DNA of 64,000 nucleotides from Jatrophihabitans endophyticus. GTDB lineage: Bacteria; Actinomycetota; Actinomycetes; Mycobacteriales; Jatrophihabitantaceae. This document shows positions 1-9,506 of this stretch, piece after piece. How positions within the stretch are numbered: the stretch's first letter is position 1; each line of letters begins with the position of its first letter. The translations under genes were made by a program, and so were the position numbers. The notes beneath the pieces are model-generated. The model saw only the letters and a program-made list of their open reading frames with translations, made no database searches and had not been told where the DNA came from. The stretch lies in assembly GCF_900129455.1 (NCBI RefSeq), contig NZ_FQVU01000002.1, forward strand, positions 372,001-436,000, in the 5' to 3' direction.

Positions 1-1227
1 GGCCAGGTCGTCGGCCAGACGGGGCGCCGAGCGGTCGGCGTACTCGTCGGACGCGGCGTCGGGGATCGACTGCGGTTCGGTGCCGTCGAGCCACACCACG
101 ACCGACTTCGAGGACGACGACATGTGGTCGTACATGCTCAGCCCGTTGCCGGCGACCGAGCTCAACTTGCTGGCGTTGTTGCCCGTCCCCGGCACGACGA
201 CCGCGGTGTCGTTCGCGACGTCCGGGTCGCCGAGCGCGATCGCGACCCCGGTCTGCCCGTCGCCGGCCTCGGGGTCGTAGCGGAGCACGAACACCGGCGG
301 CGCGCCGCGTCGGTTGGCCACCTGCAGGATGCCGGCGTCCTGACCTCGCTCGGCGAGCAACGCACCGAGCCGGTTCACCGCGCCGGGGTCGCCGGTGACG
401 ACGCCCGGCGACTGGCGTAACGCGGCGATCTCGCGATCGAGTTCGGCGAGGTGGTCGTTCAACCGGTGCCGGTTGGCGGTGTTCAGCACGGTGGCGGGCA
501 GCCCCTGCAGCCGTCCCAGCTGTTGGTAGCGGTGTTGCAACAGCGCCTGCTGCTCGGCCGGGGTCAGTCCCTTCCACCACGCGGCGACCCTGGTCGGATC
601 GGCGCCGGCCGGGGGCATGGCGGGCACGGCCGCCTCGCGCAGGCCCAATGGCGCGACGAAGCCGAGGTCGGCCATGACCTTGCTGGAGTGCGCGAGGCGC
701 GCCTCGTAGGCGTCGATGCAACCGGCGACGGCCTTGCCGCGGGCACGGACCGCGTCGACGGCCTGGTTGCGGTAACCCGCGAGCGCGGCCTGTTGGTCGT
801 CGCCGGGCAGGTGGTGCCCGGCACCGGCCTGGAAGCTGCGCCACGCGGCGTCGACGCGCTCCAGGTCGCCGGCCAGCCCGCGTACCTGCTCCGCGGCGCC
901 GCTGCGGGCGGTCGTGAGGTCCTCGGCAACGGTGGTGAGCAGCCGGGCGATGCGTGGGAGTGCCACGGACGCATCGGTGAGATGCGCCCTGGTCTGCCGC
1001 GCCGTCGCGTTGTAGTCCAGGGCTGCCCCACCGGAGGAGTAGCCGTGCCGGACGAGGGTGCTGGAGCGTTGCTCGGCTCGGGCGGCCTCGGCGGTGCGGT
1101 CACCCGCCCGGTAGAACGCCGCCGCCAGGTGATCGATCTGCGCCGGGTCCCCGGCGGCCACCTTGGCCTCGAGCGCCCACGGGTCGATCCCCGCGGCGGC
1201 GACGAGGTCGGCGCGTGTGAAGGCCAT
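1..1227 (-). CDS. DUF1023-type alpha/beta-hydrolase-like ESX-associated protein (3' end off window)
   Basis: The reading frame opens at an ATG at 1227 and stays open to the window edge, giving 409 codons without a stop; the C-terminus is missing. The N-terminal 30 residues (AGIDPWALEAK, GDPAQID) closely match the start of the 930-residue protein encoded at 3559-6351, so the two share an N-terminal module, probably helical. The last visible part contains a VVVPGTGNN motif followed by an MYDHM segment, which resembles the entry to DUF1023 (Abhydrolase_8) domains of actinobacteria. The expected GxSxG nucleophile would lie beyond the edge. It is the last visible gene of the leftward ESX cluster. 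Secretion by ESX is inference. Confidence 0.75.
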   Translation of the reverse strand, partial: MAFTRADLVAAAGIDPWALEAKVAAGDPAQIDHLAAAFYRAGDRTAEAARAEQRSSTLVRHGYSSGGAALDYNATARQTRAHLTDASVALPRIARLLTTVAEDLTTARSGAAEQVRGLAGDLERVDAAWRSFQAGAGHHLPGDDQQAALAGYRNQAVDAVRARGKAVAGCIDAYEARLAHSSKVMADLGFVAPLGLREAAVPAMPPAGADPTRVAAWWKGLTPAEQQALLQHRYQQLGRLQGLPATVLNTANRHRLNDHLAELDREIAALRQSPGVVTGDPGAVNRLGALLAERGQDAGILQVANRRGAPPVFVLRYDPEAGDGQTGVAIALGDPDVANDTAVVVPGTGNNASKLSSVAGNGLSMYDHMSSSSKSVVVWLDGTEPQSIPDAASDEYADRSAPRLADDLA

Positions 1228-1275
1228 GGCCCCCTCCCCTCCCTGCGTGACGCTACCGCGCAGCGCCGCGCTGCG

Positions 1276-2438
1276 TCATGACGACGACGGGCGTACCGCC
1301 AGCAGGTGCGTGTTCTCAGCCAGAAAGGAGGTGCGGCGGTCGCTGCGTCGCGAGGCCCGGGCCACGACGCTGACATTGCCGCGTTCGCTCACCTGCGCCA
1401 CGGAGGCACGGGGAACACCGGCGCGGGCCAGGGTGACGAAGAGCCGTGTGCCGTCGGCCGAGACCAGCACGTCGGTGTGGAACGCGTCGTCCGAGTCTCC
1501 GTCCGCACCGGCCGGGGGCCACTGTGCCGCCCGGTACAGCTGCGCCCACGTCGCGGTGGCCTGATGCAATCGCAGGCCGCCGGCCACGGTCGTGCTGTAC
1601 CAACGGATCGGGCCGGGAGGGTCGCTGTGGAACTCGGTCTTGGGCGTGAACCCGGCGCCGTTCGGACTCACCAGATAGTCGTCGATCCCGTCGAACCGAC
1701 CACGACGCACCAACCCGGCCGCAGTCAGCAGCCCATGCCCCTCGCGCACCAGATAGCGACTCGACGTGCCCGGCGCCACCGCCGTCGAGACCCGAGCCTC
1801 GTTGGACAACCAGAACACCTCGCCCCGGGCATCGACCGCCGGGCTCCCCGGGCCGTCCGCACCCGCAACCGGCCGGCATCGCGCGGGAGCACGCAGCTCG
1901 GCCACGCACCAGTTGCCCGGCTTCACCGCGTCGGCCACCGACCGGATCCGCGTCGAGGCCAGGAACACCTGCGTGCGCCCCACGCCGTCGGCCGCGAACC
2001 CCGGGATGTGGATTGCCGTGCGCTTGCCCGACGCCAGATCGACCACACCACCCGCCACCGCCACCGTCATGCCGTCCGCACCACCGGGACGCAGGCTGCC
2101 CGGCCATGCCTCGGCGGAGCCGCTCGCACCGGATCGACCATGGGAACTCAGCGCCTGCTTCACCCCCACGGCGACCACGAACCGGACGCGCACGAGTCGA
2201 GTACGCGTCCGGAACTCAACTCGACCAGCTCGTAGGCGTCGAAGTTGCGACTCTGCGCGCCGTTGACCGCGAACGCACGATCCGGCGCCGACAGCGCCCC
2301 CGCCCCCCACGCGCACGTCTGCTTCGTCGCGGGCGGGCCGGCCGAACGGTGCGTCGGCGCCGACGTGCACGCCGAGAGCAACCCCGCCGCGACGCCCATG
2401 GGCAGCAGGAAGAATCGCACCACGCGGGACAAGGTCAC
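1276..2438 (-). CDS. putative lipoprotein, gene split by a one-base frameshift
   Basis: The GTG start at 2438 overlaps the upstream lipoprotein stop by four bases (GTGA). The first frame encodes a signal peptide with lipobox LLSAC and about 90 residues, then stops at 2160-2162. A second frame continues to 1276. Both parts align with the paralogue at 2435-3562, so they belong to one gene. The break lies at a run of five G on the coding strand (2163-2167): one more G would read ...WGVKQALS... and join the frames, giving about 386 residues. It may be a sequencing error, a true mutation or slippage. A cell-surface lipoprotein is likely; function is unknown. Confidence 0.7.
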
Positions 2439-3562
2439 GACGAGGCCGGGCTCGTCGCGAACGGCCAGCTGAACAGGTGGAAGGACCCGACGTTCTCCGG
2501 CAACCGCAACGCGGGCAGGACCCGGCGACCGCCGCCCGCGGTGAACTCGAGGAAATGATCGTTGCCGGCCGACTCCGGGGCGACGACAAGGCGCGAGCCG
2601 GTGGCGTCGGACGCGAACGTCGTCGGTGACGCCCAGACCAGATCGTCGTCGTACCGTTCGCCCGTGGTGTGCAGCCGCGCGCTGCGACGGCCTTTCCCGT
2701 CGGTCGCGACATGTGCCCACTGCAGCGTGCGACGCCCCCCGGGACCGCGCGGTCCCGGGAGGAAGACGACCGTGCGCTGGTCCACACCGATCGGCAAGCC
2801 GGTGCTCCCCCGGCGCCCCGGCGTCCCGGTGCCGGCCGCCAGGATGCGTCCCTCGGGGCCGGCCGCGACGTTCACCGCTGTCTCGCCAACCCGCAGCGGT
2901 GTCGAGTGGGCGGGCGCCCAGAACACCGACCCGGACGACGACACCGCCGCGGTACCGACGGAACCGGCTCCAGGAAGGGGCGCGCACTGCGACCGGGGCG
3001 CGTTCGGTGAGGGCAGCACGCACCACGCCGACGGATGGGTCTCGAGCGGATCGGAGAATGTCCGGTGCGCCATGTTCACAAGCAGCAGGCGACGCCCCGC
3101 CGTGGCCTGGACCGCCCAGCCCGCGAACCTCAGGCGGATGACCTCTCCGCTGCGCAGATCGCGCACCGCGCCGTGTGTCTCGTCCACGTTGTCCGGCGTC
3201 AGTTCCGGGTCGGCCGTCATGGGCACGGCCAGTCCCGGATAGCTCGTCGGCCCGCTCGCGTAGTGCTGGCCGTTCACGAGCAACGAAGCGCGGTAGGCAC
3301 TCGGCTCACGCCTCAGCCGACACATGCCGCGAAGCCGCCCGGTCGCCGGATCAACGGCCACGACCATGGCGTAAGCCCGTGACGGGTCGCGCGAGGTCGC
3401 CGCGGACATCCTGGCCGACCCGATCGCCAGACCCGCGGTCGAGGACGGCCAGTCACACGGGCCCGCGTCATTGCCCTTGCTGTCCGACCCACCCGAACAC
3501 GCGCACAGCGTTGCGACCAACGTCGCCACGAGCGCGCCGAGCCATCGCGCGCTGCGGCTCAC
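2435..3562 (-). CDS. putative lipoprotein of the ESX cluster
   Basis: 375 residues with a signal peptide and a lipobox-like TLCAC near residue 22, so it is probably anchored outside the membrane. The start ATG overlaps the stop of the large upstream protein by four bases, and its own stop overlaps the next gene by four, so three genes are translationally coupled. The body has repeated VFWAP- and VVFLPG-like beta-strand motifs, which may suggest a beta-propeller-like fold, but no family is recognised. It is a paralogue of the frameshifted gene at 1276-2438. Confidence 0.75.
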   Translation of the reverse strand: MSRSARWLGALVATLVATLCACSGGSDSKGNDAGPCDWPSSTAGLAIGSARMSAATSRDPSRAYAMVVAVDPATGRLRGMCRLRREPSAYRASLLVNGQHYASGPTSYPGLAVPMTADPELTPDNVDETHGAVRDLRSGEVIRLRFAGWAVQATAGRRLLLVNMAHRTFSDPLETHPSAWCVLPSPNAPRSQCAPLPGAGSVGTAAVSSSGSVFWAPAHSTPLRVGETAVNVAAGPEGRILAAGTGTPGRRGSTGLPIGVDQRTVVFLPGPRGPGGRRTLQWAHVATDGKGRRSARLHTTGERYDDDLVWASPTTFASDATGSRLVVAPESAGNDHFLEFTAGGGRRVLPALRLPENVGSFHLFSWPFATSPASS

Positions 3563-6351
3563 TTGATCCGTTCCGGCGTGAAGAACTCCCAGGTGTTCGG
3601 GTCACGCCCGGGACTCCACGAGTACGTCGCGTTGTCGCCGTTGAGGACATCGGGTTTCTGCTCCCACTTCACGTGCGCTCCGTCAGCGCTCTGCACGGTC
3701 GAATTGATGCCCTCGGCCGCCCAACCGTCCCCGTACGCACCGTAGACGTGGTCCTGCAGCGGAGCGATCACCTTGTGATAGGTCGCATCGCTCGTGGCGT
3801 ATTGGTAGTGGGGATCGTTGACGTCGATGGCGGGATTGGCGACAGCTCCGTTGGAGGTGACGAGCTGCCCTGCCGGCAGGTAGGGACGGCCGTTGGCATC
3901 GACCAGGTTGCTGACGTCGACGCGCCCGCCGTGGCTCACCTGCATGGCGTGGTCGGGATTGAGCGCGGCTGCCCGAACGGCCATCCAGTCCTGATCCACC
4001 CGAGTTGCATCACTGACATGAGCACTGTTCTGCGCCTGCTGCAGCGAGGTGTGCACCTGTGATTGCAGATGTTGGATGTACTCAGAGTTGGCGTCGGACG
4101 AGTTGAACTCGCCGTAATCGTCGTAACCGGTGCTGGCCAGGCCGTTGATCGTGGAAAGCGCGTCCAGAGCCTTGCCGATGCGGTCGCTGGCACCGAAGGA
4201 AGCAATATCGAGTCCCGCGTCGATAGTCTGAAACGCCACCTTGCCCATCATGTCGTGGGTTGCCTCGTTCTGCTGTTTGACCAGCTCCGCGGCGTAGGTG
4301 TCGTGGTCGTGCTTCGCGTCCTGCCCGGCGATCTCCGACGCCGCGGCGAAACCCGCGCCGGTGATCCGACCGTCGAGGTTACTGGCGTAGGCCGCACCCG
4401 TGTTCGTCGCGTCGGTCGACCCGGGCGGCGCTTGATGAATCCATTGAGCGCCCTGCTCCAACGCCGCGGCGTGCAGCAACCCGTACTGTCTGGGTCCGAA
4501 GGTTGCGATCGCCTTCAGGAAATTCCCGGAGGTGTCGTTCGACAGTTGCACACCGTGAATGTCGCGGCCACCCGGAATGGTCAGCGTGCCAACCTCGTCG
4601 CCACCGGCGCTCGGGCGCAACGAAGGCGACGCGAAGGACGCGAGATGGTCAATCGCAACGGTGGTAAGTGCACCCTTGACCGCACCGTTCGCATTATGCG
4701 CAAGGGTGCGATAATCCGAGCCGACGTCTTGCATGACGTTCAGCGCCGCCTCGTTACGAACGCTCTGACCGGGGTGCTGGGGATCGAGCATCTGGTTGGT
4801 CGGGTCGGGCGCGGTGCCAGAGACGATGAGCTTGCTCGCGCCGTCGCCGTTGTGCCAGTTCAACCCCAGCACGGCGTGACGATCACCCGCGTCGTTCAGG
4901 ACGTTGGCGGACGCGTAGCTGTTGCGAGATGCGGTGGCCAGCGCTGCCGAGGCACCGTCGTCGGTCATGCCGAGGTGCAGGTGTTTGGGGTCGGTGTCCG
5001 GCGGGAACCCGAGCGCTCGCGCGTCGCTATCGCTGCTGTCGACACCGGGATAGTTGTAGTAGGTGTGGGCGGCCTGCAGCCAGTTGGCGGTGTTGGTCTG
5101 CACTGCGTTCTCGTCGTGCTTCCAGCGCAGCGCGGTCTCGGCCAACGTCTTGGAGAAGTCGTCGCCACCCTGCACGCCCTTGCTGGCGTTGTTCAGCAGC
5201 GAGGCGAAAGCCGAGTCGTTGGCGTAGTTGTCGACGACCCAGTGCCCGTCCTGCCACTCCGCGCGTCGCATGTCCGGCGTGGGGTGGTCCCCGCCGCCGG
5301 CGTACTGCGGCGTCGGCTGGACCTTGCCGATGCGCGAGCGCAGGACGTCCTGCACGCTCTGCGGCAGCCCGTTGACGCCGCCACGCCCGTAGGTGCCCGG
5401 ACCGTGGTCGTTGCGGTAGTGCGGAGGGTGGCCCTCATCGTCGGTCTGCTCGGCACCTCGGGTGAGGTTCAACATCCCGTCGGCGTACGGCCGGGCGATG
5501 GCGTTACGGGTGGCGGCATCGTGCTTGGCCGCATTCCAGATCGTGTCGGAATGCTTCGCCGTCTGGTCGTAGTACTCGTACAGGAAGGCGTACTGACTGT
5601 CGTCGACGTGTCCGCCACGATGCTTGATCGCGTCGTCGATCAGGCGGATCTTGAACATCGCTCGCCGGAGCCTGGCCCTGTCCCCGCTCTTCGCCGCCGC
5701 GACGGTCGTCTTGCCGTCCTGCGTGCCGGTGTCCAGGTCGACGTCGCCGGGGCCCTCGTCGACGGCGTCGGGCGGGATGTAGCCGAGGTCGGCCATGGAC
5801 CGCAGTGCCTGGTGCAGCGTGCGTTCGTAGGTGGTGATCAGGCCCTTGACCGTGGCGCCGTGACTGCGCACGACGGCCACCGCGTCGTCGAAGATCCCCT
5901 GCAGCACGCTTTCGCGGTCCTCGGGGGCCATGTGCATGGTGGTTCTGGCCGTCGTCTGGGCCGACGCGACGAACCGGTTGACGGCCGCGTCCAGCTGGTC
6001 GATCTCGTGGCCGGCCCGCGTGCCGGCACGCCCGAGGTCACCGCCGACGTGGCCGAGGATCTTGGCGATCTGAGCGGTGTGCGCCTTGCCGACGGCCGGG
6101 TCGCGCACCAGGGTCTTGGCCGCAGCGCTCATGTCGATGGGGCTCGATCCCTGGACCGAGTAGCCCTGCCGCACGTACGCCTGCGACTTCCGCGCGGCGG
6201 TCTCGGCGGCGCCGGACCGGCCACTGGCGCGGAAGAACGCAGCCGCCAGCGCCTCGATCTGGGCGGGGTCGCCCTTGCCCAGCTTCGCCTGCAGCGCCCA
6301 CGGGTCGATGCCCGCGGCCGCGGCCAGGCTCGCCCTGTCGAAACTCACCAC
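3559..6351 (-). CDS. large ESX-associated protein, possible secreted substrate
   Basis: 930 residues. GTG start at 6351 (a second GTG follows at 6348) with GGGAGG about eight bases upstream. There is no classical signal peptide. Residues 1-45 share the AGIDPWAL..K..GDPAQI module with the partial protein at 1-1227. The middle (roughly residues 320-560) is rich in Asn, Asp and His and resembles, from memory, the large mycobacterial proteins annotated as TPR repeat region-containing, which lie in ESX-type gene clusters. The C-terminus (last 100 residues) looks like a separate domain and could be a toxin domain, but no motif proves it. The next gene overlaps its stop by four bases. Confidence 0.7.
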   Translation of the reverse strand: MVSFDRASLAAAAGIDPWALQAKLGKGDPAQIEALAAAFFRASGRSGAAETAARKSQAYVRQGYSVQGSSPIDMSAAAKTLVRDPAVGKAHTAQIAKILGHVGGDLGRAGTRAGHEIDQLDAAVNRFVASAQTTARTTMHMAPEDRESVLQGIFDDAVAVVRSHGATVKGLITTYERTLHQALRSMADLGYIPPDAVDEGPGDVDLDTGTQDGKTTVAAAKSGDRARLRRAMFKIRLIDDAIKHRGGHVDDSQYAFLYEYYDQTAKHSDTIWNAAKHDAATRNAIARPYADGMLNLTRGAEQTDDEGHPPHYRNDHGPGTYGRGGVNGLPQSVQDVLRSRIGKVQPTPQYAGGGDHPTPDMRRAEWQDGHWVVDNYANDSAFASLLNNASKGVQGGDDFSKTLAETALRWKHDENAVQTNTANWLQAAHTYYNYPGVDSSDSDARALGFPPDTDPKHLHLGMTDDGASAALATASRNSYASANVLNDAGDRHAVLGLNWHNGDGASKLIVSGTAPDPTNQMLDPQHPGQSVRNEAALNVMQDVGSDYRTLAHNANGAVKGALTTVAIDHLASFASPSLRPSAGGDEVGTLTIPGGRDIHGVQLSNDTSGNFLKAIATFGPRQYGLLHAAALEQGAQWIHQAPPGSTDATNTGAAYASNLDGRITGAGFAAASEIAGQDAKHDHDTYAAELVKQQNEATHDMMGKVAFQTIDAGLDIASFGASDRIGKALDALSTINGLASTGYDDYGEFNSSDANSEYIQHLQSQVHTSLQQAQNSAHVSDATRVDQDWMAVRAAALNPDHAMQVSHGGRVDVSNLVDANGRPYLPAGQLVTSNGAVANPAIDVNDPHYQYATSDATYHKVIAPLQDHVYGAYGDGWAAEGINSTVQSADGAHVKWEQKPDVLNGDNATYSWSPGRDPNTWEFFTPERIK

Positions 6352-6394
6352 GACGATCTCCCTCCCGTCGTCCCGTCAACCGTGCGAACGGCCG

Positions 6395-6727
6395 TCACAT
6401 GCCGTCGCGGACGGCGGCCGAACGCTCGCTGCGCGGCGCGACCCGCGTGGTCTCCGCGGTGTTCTCGTCCCCGAGGGCGGCCGTGCCCGACGCGCGTTGC
6501 GCCGCGGCGTCGGCGTTGTGGGCCACGCGCCGTGCCCCCACCTGGTGGTGGTCGCGGGCGTGGCCGACCGCGCCGTGCAGCGCGGCTGCCCCGTCCACGT
6601 CGCCGAAGGGCGACCCGCCACCCGCGGCATCCAGCGCGGCTGCGGCGTCGTCGGCGGCCTCGGACGCGGCGGCCGCGTGAGCGCTGCCGCTACGCAGGTC
6701 ACTGGTTCGGTACTCCATCTCGGGCAT
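6395..6727 (-). CDS. small EspC-like/type VII secretion target protein
   Basis: 110 residues, alanine-rich and predicted helical, starting MPEMEYRTSDL, with no signal peptide. Size, composition and position between two candidate ESX substrates resemble the EspC/DUF2580 group of type VII secretion targets, which form helical hairpins with a partner. There is no clear WXG motif. It starts nine bases after the stop of the gene at 6737-8380 and reads in the same direction. The assignment is by context and general features, so the family call is tentative. Confidence 0.65.
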   Translation of the reverse strand: MPEMEYRTSDLRSGSAHAAAASEAADDAAAALDAAGGGSPFGDVDGAAALHGAVGHARDHHQVGARRVAHNADAAAQRASGTAALGDENTAETTRVAPRSERSAAVRDGM

Positions 6728-6736
6728 GGCGGCCTC

Positions 6737-8380
6737 CTACTCTCCGAGCACGCCGTTGGCGCGCCCCTCGACGGTGAACGCGTCGTCCTCGACCAGCCAG
6801 TCCGGCCGTTCCCGGCCGCGCCGCTTGTCCTCGCCCGCCGCGCCGGCCTGGGTCGGCGGCAGGTAGGGACGGCGACCCGCGCCCGCAGCAGCCGACTCCT
6901 CGGCCGCCGCCACGCTGCCGGCACGACCCGTCCCGGTGCCTGCCGGACCACCGACCCGCGACCCCACGCTGCCGACCATGCCCGCTTCCTCGCCGACCCC
7001 CGCTGCCGTGGCACCGCTTCGTAGCGCGCCGGGCAGCCGTCCCGCCCGCACGGCGGCCGCGGCAGCCCCCTCTTCCTCGGCCGCCGCGCCGAGCGCGCCG
7101 ACACGGCCGAGGCCGCCCGACGCCGCCTTCGCGCGTGACGAGAACAGCGACGCCTCCTCGCCGTCGGCGGTCAGGTAGCCGGGACGGGTACGGCCCGCGG
7201 CGGTGGCCGCACCGGCACCGAGCCCGGCCTGGGTCGGAGGCAGGTAAGGACGGCCGGAGCGCACCGCCTGCTCGCGGGCCACCAGGTTGGCCGCCATCTG
7301 CGCCTTGACGTCGACGGTCCGCCCCGCCTGGCGCCACAGCGACCCCGAGCCCGCCGAGCCGGTGACCAACGACGGCGGCAGCACGCCCCCGTACGCACCG
7401 GAGACGCCCGCCGCCCCGGTCGCGCCGCCGCCGGCGAACAGCCCACCGAAACTCCCGCCACCGGCACCGCCGACGGCCCCGGCACCGGTGTCGGAGAGCA
7501 GGCCGCCGGTCGTCGCGGCCGGCCCGAGACCCTGCAGCGAGGTCGCGTACTGGGTGACGTCGCCGAACGGCTTGCCGGTGACCGGGTCGACCCAGCGCGA
7601 CGTCGCGGGGTCGAACTCCCGCCCGGTCTGCGGATCGATGTAGTAGCCGGTGCGCGGGTCGCGGTACCACCCGGCGAAGTCGCCGCCGTCCGGACCTACC
7701 TCGACGCTGCCCGCCACCCCCGCGCCCCGGTCGTGTGTCGGTGTCGAGGTGCCGGACTCGCCGTAGCCACCGCTCGGGACGAGCAGGCCGTCGGCGTCGC
7801 CAGTCGACCCGTCCGACCGCCCGCCGGTACCGCTGCCGGTGGCCCCGCCACTGGCGGAGCCACCGCCCGTCGTACCGCGGGCCGGGTGCGCGCCGGCGCT
7901 CTTGGGCACCGGGGGCGGCGCGGGAGCCGTGAAGCCCGAGTACTTGTCACCCCAGTCGTTCACCGCGGCCGAGAGCACGCGCGAGCCGTTCTGGCTCTTC
8001 ACGATGACGGCCTTGTCCTGCTCGCCGGACGGGTTCGGCCCCGTGTCGCTCGCGACCGCCTGCCGGTAGCCGGCGTAGACCTCCTCGGCGGTGGCCTGGT
8101 GCTCGTTGCCCGTCGTGACGAGCCGGTCGAGGTGATCGGCTGCCAGGCCCGAGTTCGACGCGACCTGGTCGAACCACGCCGCGTGGGCCTCGGCCTTCTG
8201 CTGTGCCGCCACCCCCGCGTCGCCGGCGCTGCTGGCCGTCGCGCCGGTCTGACGCAGGTGCTGCGCCATCAGCTGCGCGGCGGAGGAGAAGTTGCGCATC
8301 ATGGCCGACGCCGACGCCTGCGAGTACGGCGTCGGGCTCATGAGCAGCTGGTACGCGGCTTCGATGCCCCACTCGGCCAT
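6737..8380 (-). CDS. Gly/Ala-rich ESX-locus protein with PYLPPTQAG repeats
   Basis: 547 residues. The first 130 are helical (WGIEAAYQLL start, AWFDQ segment) and may form a WXG/PPE-like ESX-binding region. The next 350 are low-complexity Gly, Ala, Ser and Pro. The motif PYLPPTQAG appears twice, near residues 385 and 505. The C-terminus carries RPDWLVEDDAF, which resembles the DYLVED tail of Streptomyces ESX-cluster proteins. It starts two bases after the preceding stop. It may be a PPE-like substrate or cell-wall protein of the secretion system; no catalytic motif is visible. Confidence 0.7.
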   Translation of the reverse strand: MAEWGIEAAYQLLMSPTPYSQASASAMMRNFSSAAQLMAQHLRQTGATASSAGDAGVAAQQKAEAHAAWFDQVASNSGLAADHLDRLVTTGNEHQATAEEVYAGYRQAVASDTGPNPSGEQDKAVIVKSQNGSRVLSAAVNDWGDKYSGFTAPAPPPVPKSAGAHPARGTTGGGSASGGATGSGTGGRSDGSTGDADGLLVPSGGYGESGTSTPTHDRGAGVAGSVEVGPDGGDFAGWYRDPRTGYYIDPQTGREFDPATSRWVDPVTGKPFGDVTQYATSLQGLGPAATTGGLLSDTGAGAVGGAGGGSFGGLFAGGGATGAAGVSGAYGGVLPPSLVTGSAGSGSLWRQAGRTVDVKAQMAANLVAREQAVRSGRPYLPPTQAGLGAGAATAAGRTRPGYLTADGEEASLFSSRAKAASGGLGRVGALGAAAEEEGAAAAAVRAGRLPGALRSGATAAGVGEEAGMVGSVGSRVGGPAGTGTGRAGSVAAAEESAAAGAGRRPYLPPTQAGAAGEDKRRGRERPDWLVEDDAFTVEGRANGVLGE

Positions 8381-8382
8381 GA

Positions 8383-8820
8383 CTAGTACGCCATCCGGTT
8401 GAGCCGGCTGATCCGCGCCTGTTCCGCCTGCTTCGCCGCCGCGACCGTCGCCGGGTCCGCCTCGTAGCCGAGCTTCGCCGCCGCCTGCACCCGCGCCACG
8501 AAGTCCTCCAGCGAGACACCCATCTCCTGCATCGCCTCGAGGTGGCTTTGCACGAAGTCCCTGAGCTGGCCGTATGCCGACGTGGCGTTCGGGATGTCGC
8601 CGAACGCGGCGTCGACCTGCATCGCCTCGCCCAGCATGGTCTGCATCTGGATCGGGTTCTGGTGCTGCAGCGCACCGCGGAACTGGGCGATCGACGCGTC
8701 CAGGTCGCCCGGTGCGATCTTCACCGCGTAGCCGTCGGTGGTGCCAGTGCCGTCGTCACTCATGCGCGTGGAGTACGCGCGCGGTGCCGGGTGCGTCGAG
8801 TCGTGCCGTGGTTCGCTCAT
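8383..8820 (-). CDS. small helical ESX-locus protein
   Basis: 145 residues from an ATG with GAGGGAG five bases upstream; an internal ATG at 8763 is a less likely start. The N-terminal 25 residues look disordered. The rest is amphipathic helix (LDASIAQFRGAL, LRDFVQSHLEAM) in the style of WXG100/EspC-like helical hairpins, but no WXG is seen. Position between a lipoprotein and the Gly-rich protein suggests a partner or chaperone for the latter, as seen with small/large substrate pairs in ESX systems. This role is inferred from context. Confidence 0.7.
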   Translation of the reverse strand: MSEPRHDSTHPAPRAYSTRMSDDGTGTTDGYAVKIAPGDLDASIAQFRGALQHQNPIQMQTMLGEAMQVDAAFGDIPNATSAYGQLRDFVQSHLEAMQEMGVSLEDFVARVQAAAKLGYEADPATVAAAKQAEQARISRLNRMAY

Positions 8821-8835
8821 GCTGACTCCCTCAAA

Positions 8836-9486
8836 TCAGAAATCGCATACCTTTGCGGAACCGTGCTCGGCCCCCGCATCCGCCGCGTACTGCGCCTCGA
8901 CGGTGCGCAGCCGCAGATAGAACGGGGCAATGCCGCTCACGTCCTTCGCCTTGATCATCTGCAACAGCTCCTGATAGGCCGCCGCCTGGTTCTTCAGGTC
9001 CGTCACCACCGGGAAGGAGGCGGGGTAGCCCGCCGCCCGGAACGCCTTCGCCGCCTGGACGCTGTCCCGCTCGCTGTCTTCGGCGAGGACGCGCAGAACC
9101 AGCAACCCTTGAACCTGCTTGGCGCGCGTCGTCGCCCTGAAGATCTGGGCCTGGATCGCGCCCACCAGCGAGCCGCCCGCGGCGCCGGAGCACGTCTTGA
9201 AATCGACCAGGCGTGCACCATCGGGACGCACGATCCGTCGCTTCGCGATCGGCTCGGGCGAGGCGGTCGGGGAGGCGATCGGCGCGGGCGCCGTCGAGGT
9301 TGTCACCGGGTCACTGCTCGGCGTCGCCGACGTCGGTGCCGTCGCCGTCGAGGACGGCGGGCCGGCCGGCTCGCCACCGGCCGACGAGCACGCCGACAGC
9401 AACACGGCTGCCACCGTCACCGGGCCGAGCAGAAGCCCCGACCCGGTCGACCGGCGACGCCGCCGGCCGACCGCTCCGCTGCGCAT
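8836..9486 (-). CDS. putative lipoprotein
   Basis: 216 residues from the ATG at 9486, preferred over the longer upstream frame because it begins 20 bases after the stop of the preceding WXG100 gene and opens directly onto a signal peptide. The signal has an Arg-rich start, a hydrophobic core and lipobox LLSACSS. A Thr/Ser/Pro-rich linker follows (about residues 30-75). The C-terminal domain has two cysteines (FKTCSG and the final KVCDF) that could form a disulfide. It is probably anchored outside the membrane and cotranscribed with the ESX substrates. No known family is recognised. Confidence 0.7.
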   Translation of the reverse strand: MRSGAVGRRRRRSTGSGLLLGPVTVAAVLLSACSSAGGEPAGPPSSTATAPTSATPSSDPVTTSTAPAPIASPTASPEPIAKRRIVRPDGARLVDFKTCSGAAGGSLVGAIQAQIFRATTRAKQVQGLLVLRVLAEDSERDSVQAAKAFRAAGYPASFPVVTDLKNQAAAYQELLQMIKAKDVSGIAPFYLRLRTVEAQYAADAGAEHGSAKVCDF

Positions 9487-9506
9487 GACGACCTCGCGCG
9501 ACCCGT

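Noticed and set aside
4063..6777. 904-codon frame antisense to the large ESX substrate
   Set aside because: Composition is Val/Arg/Gly-rich shadow type; the minus-strand gene has a ribosome binding site and coupled neighbours.
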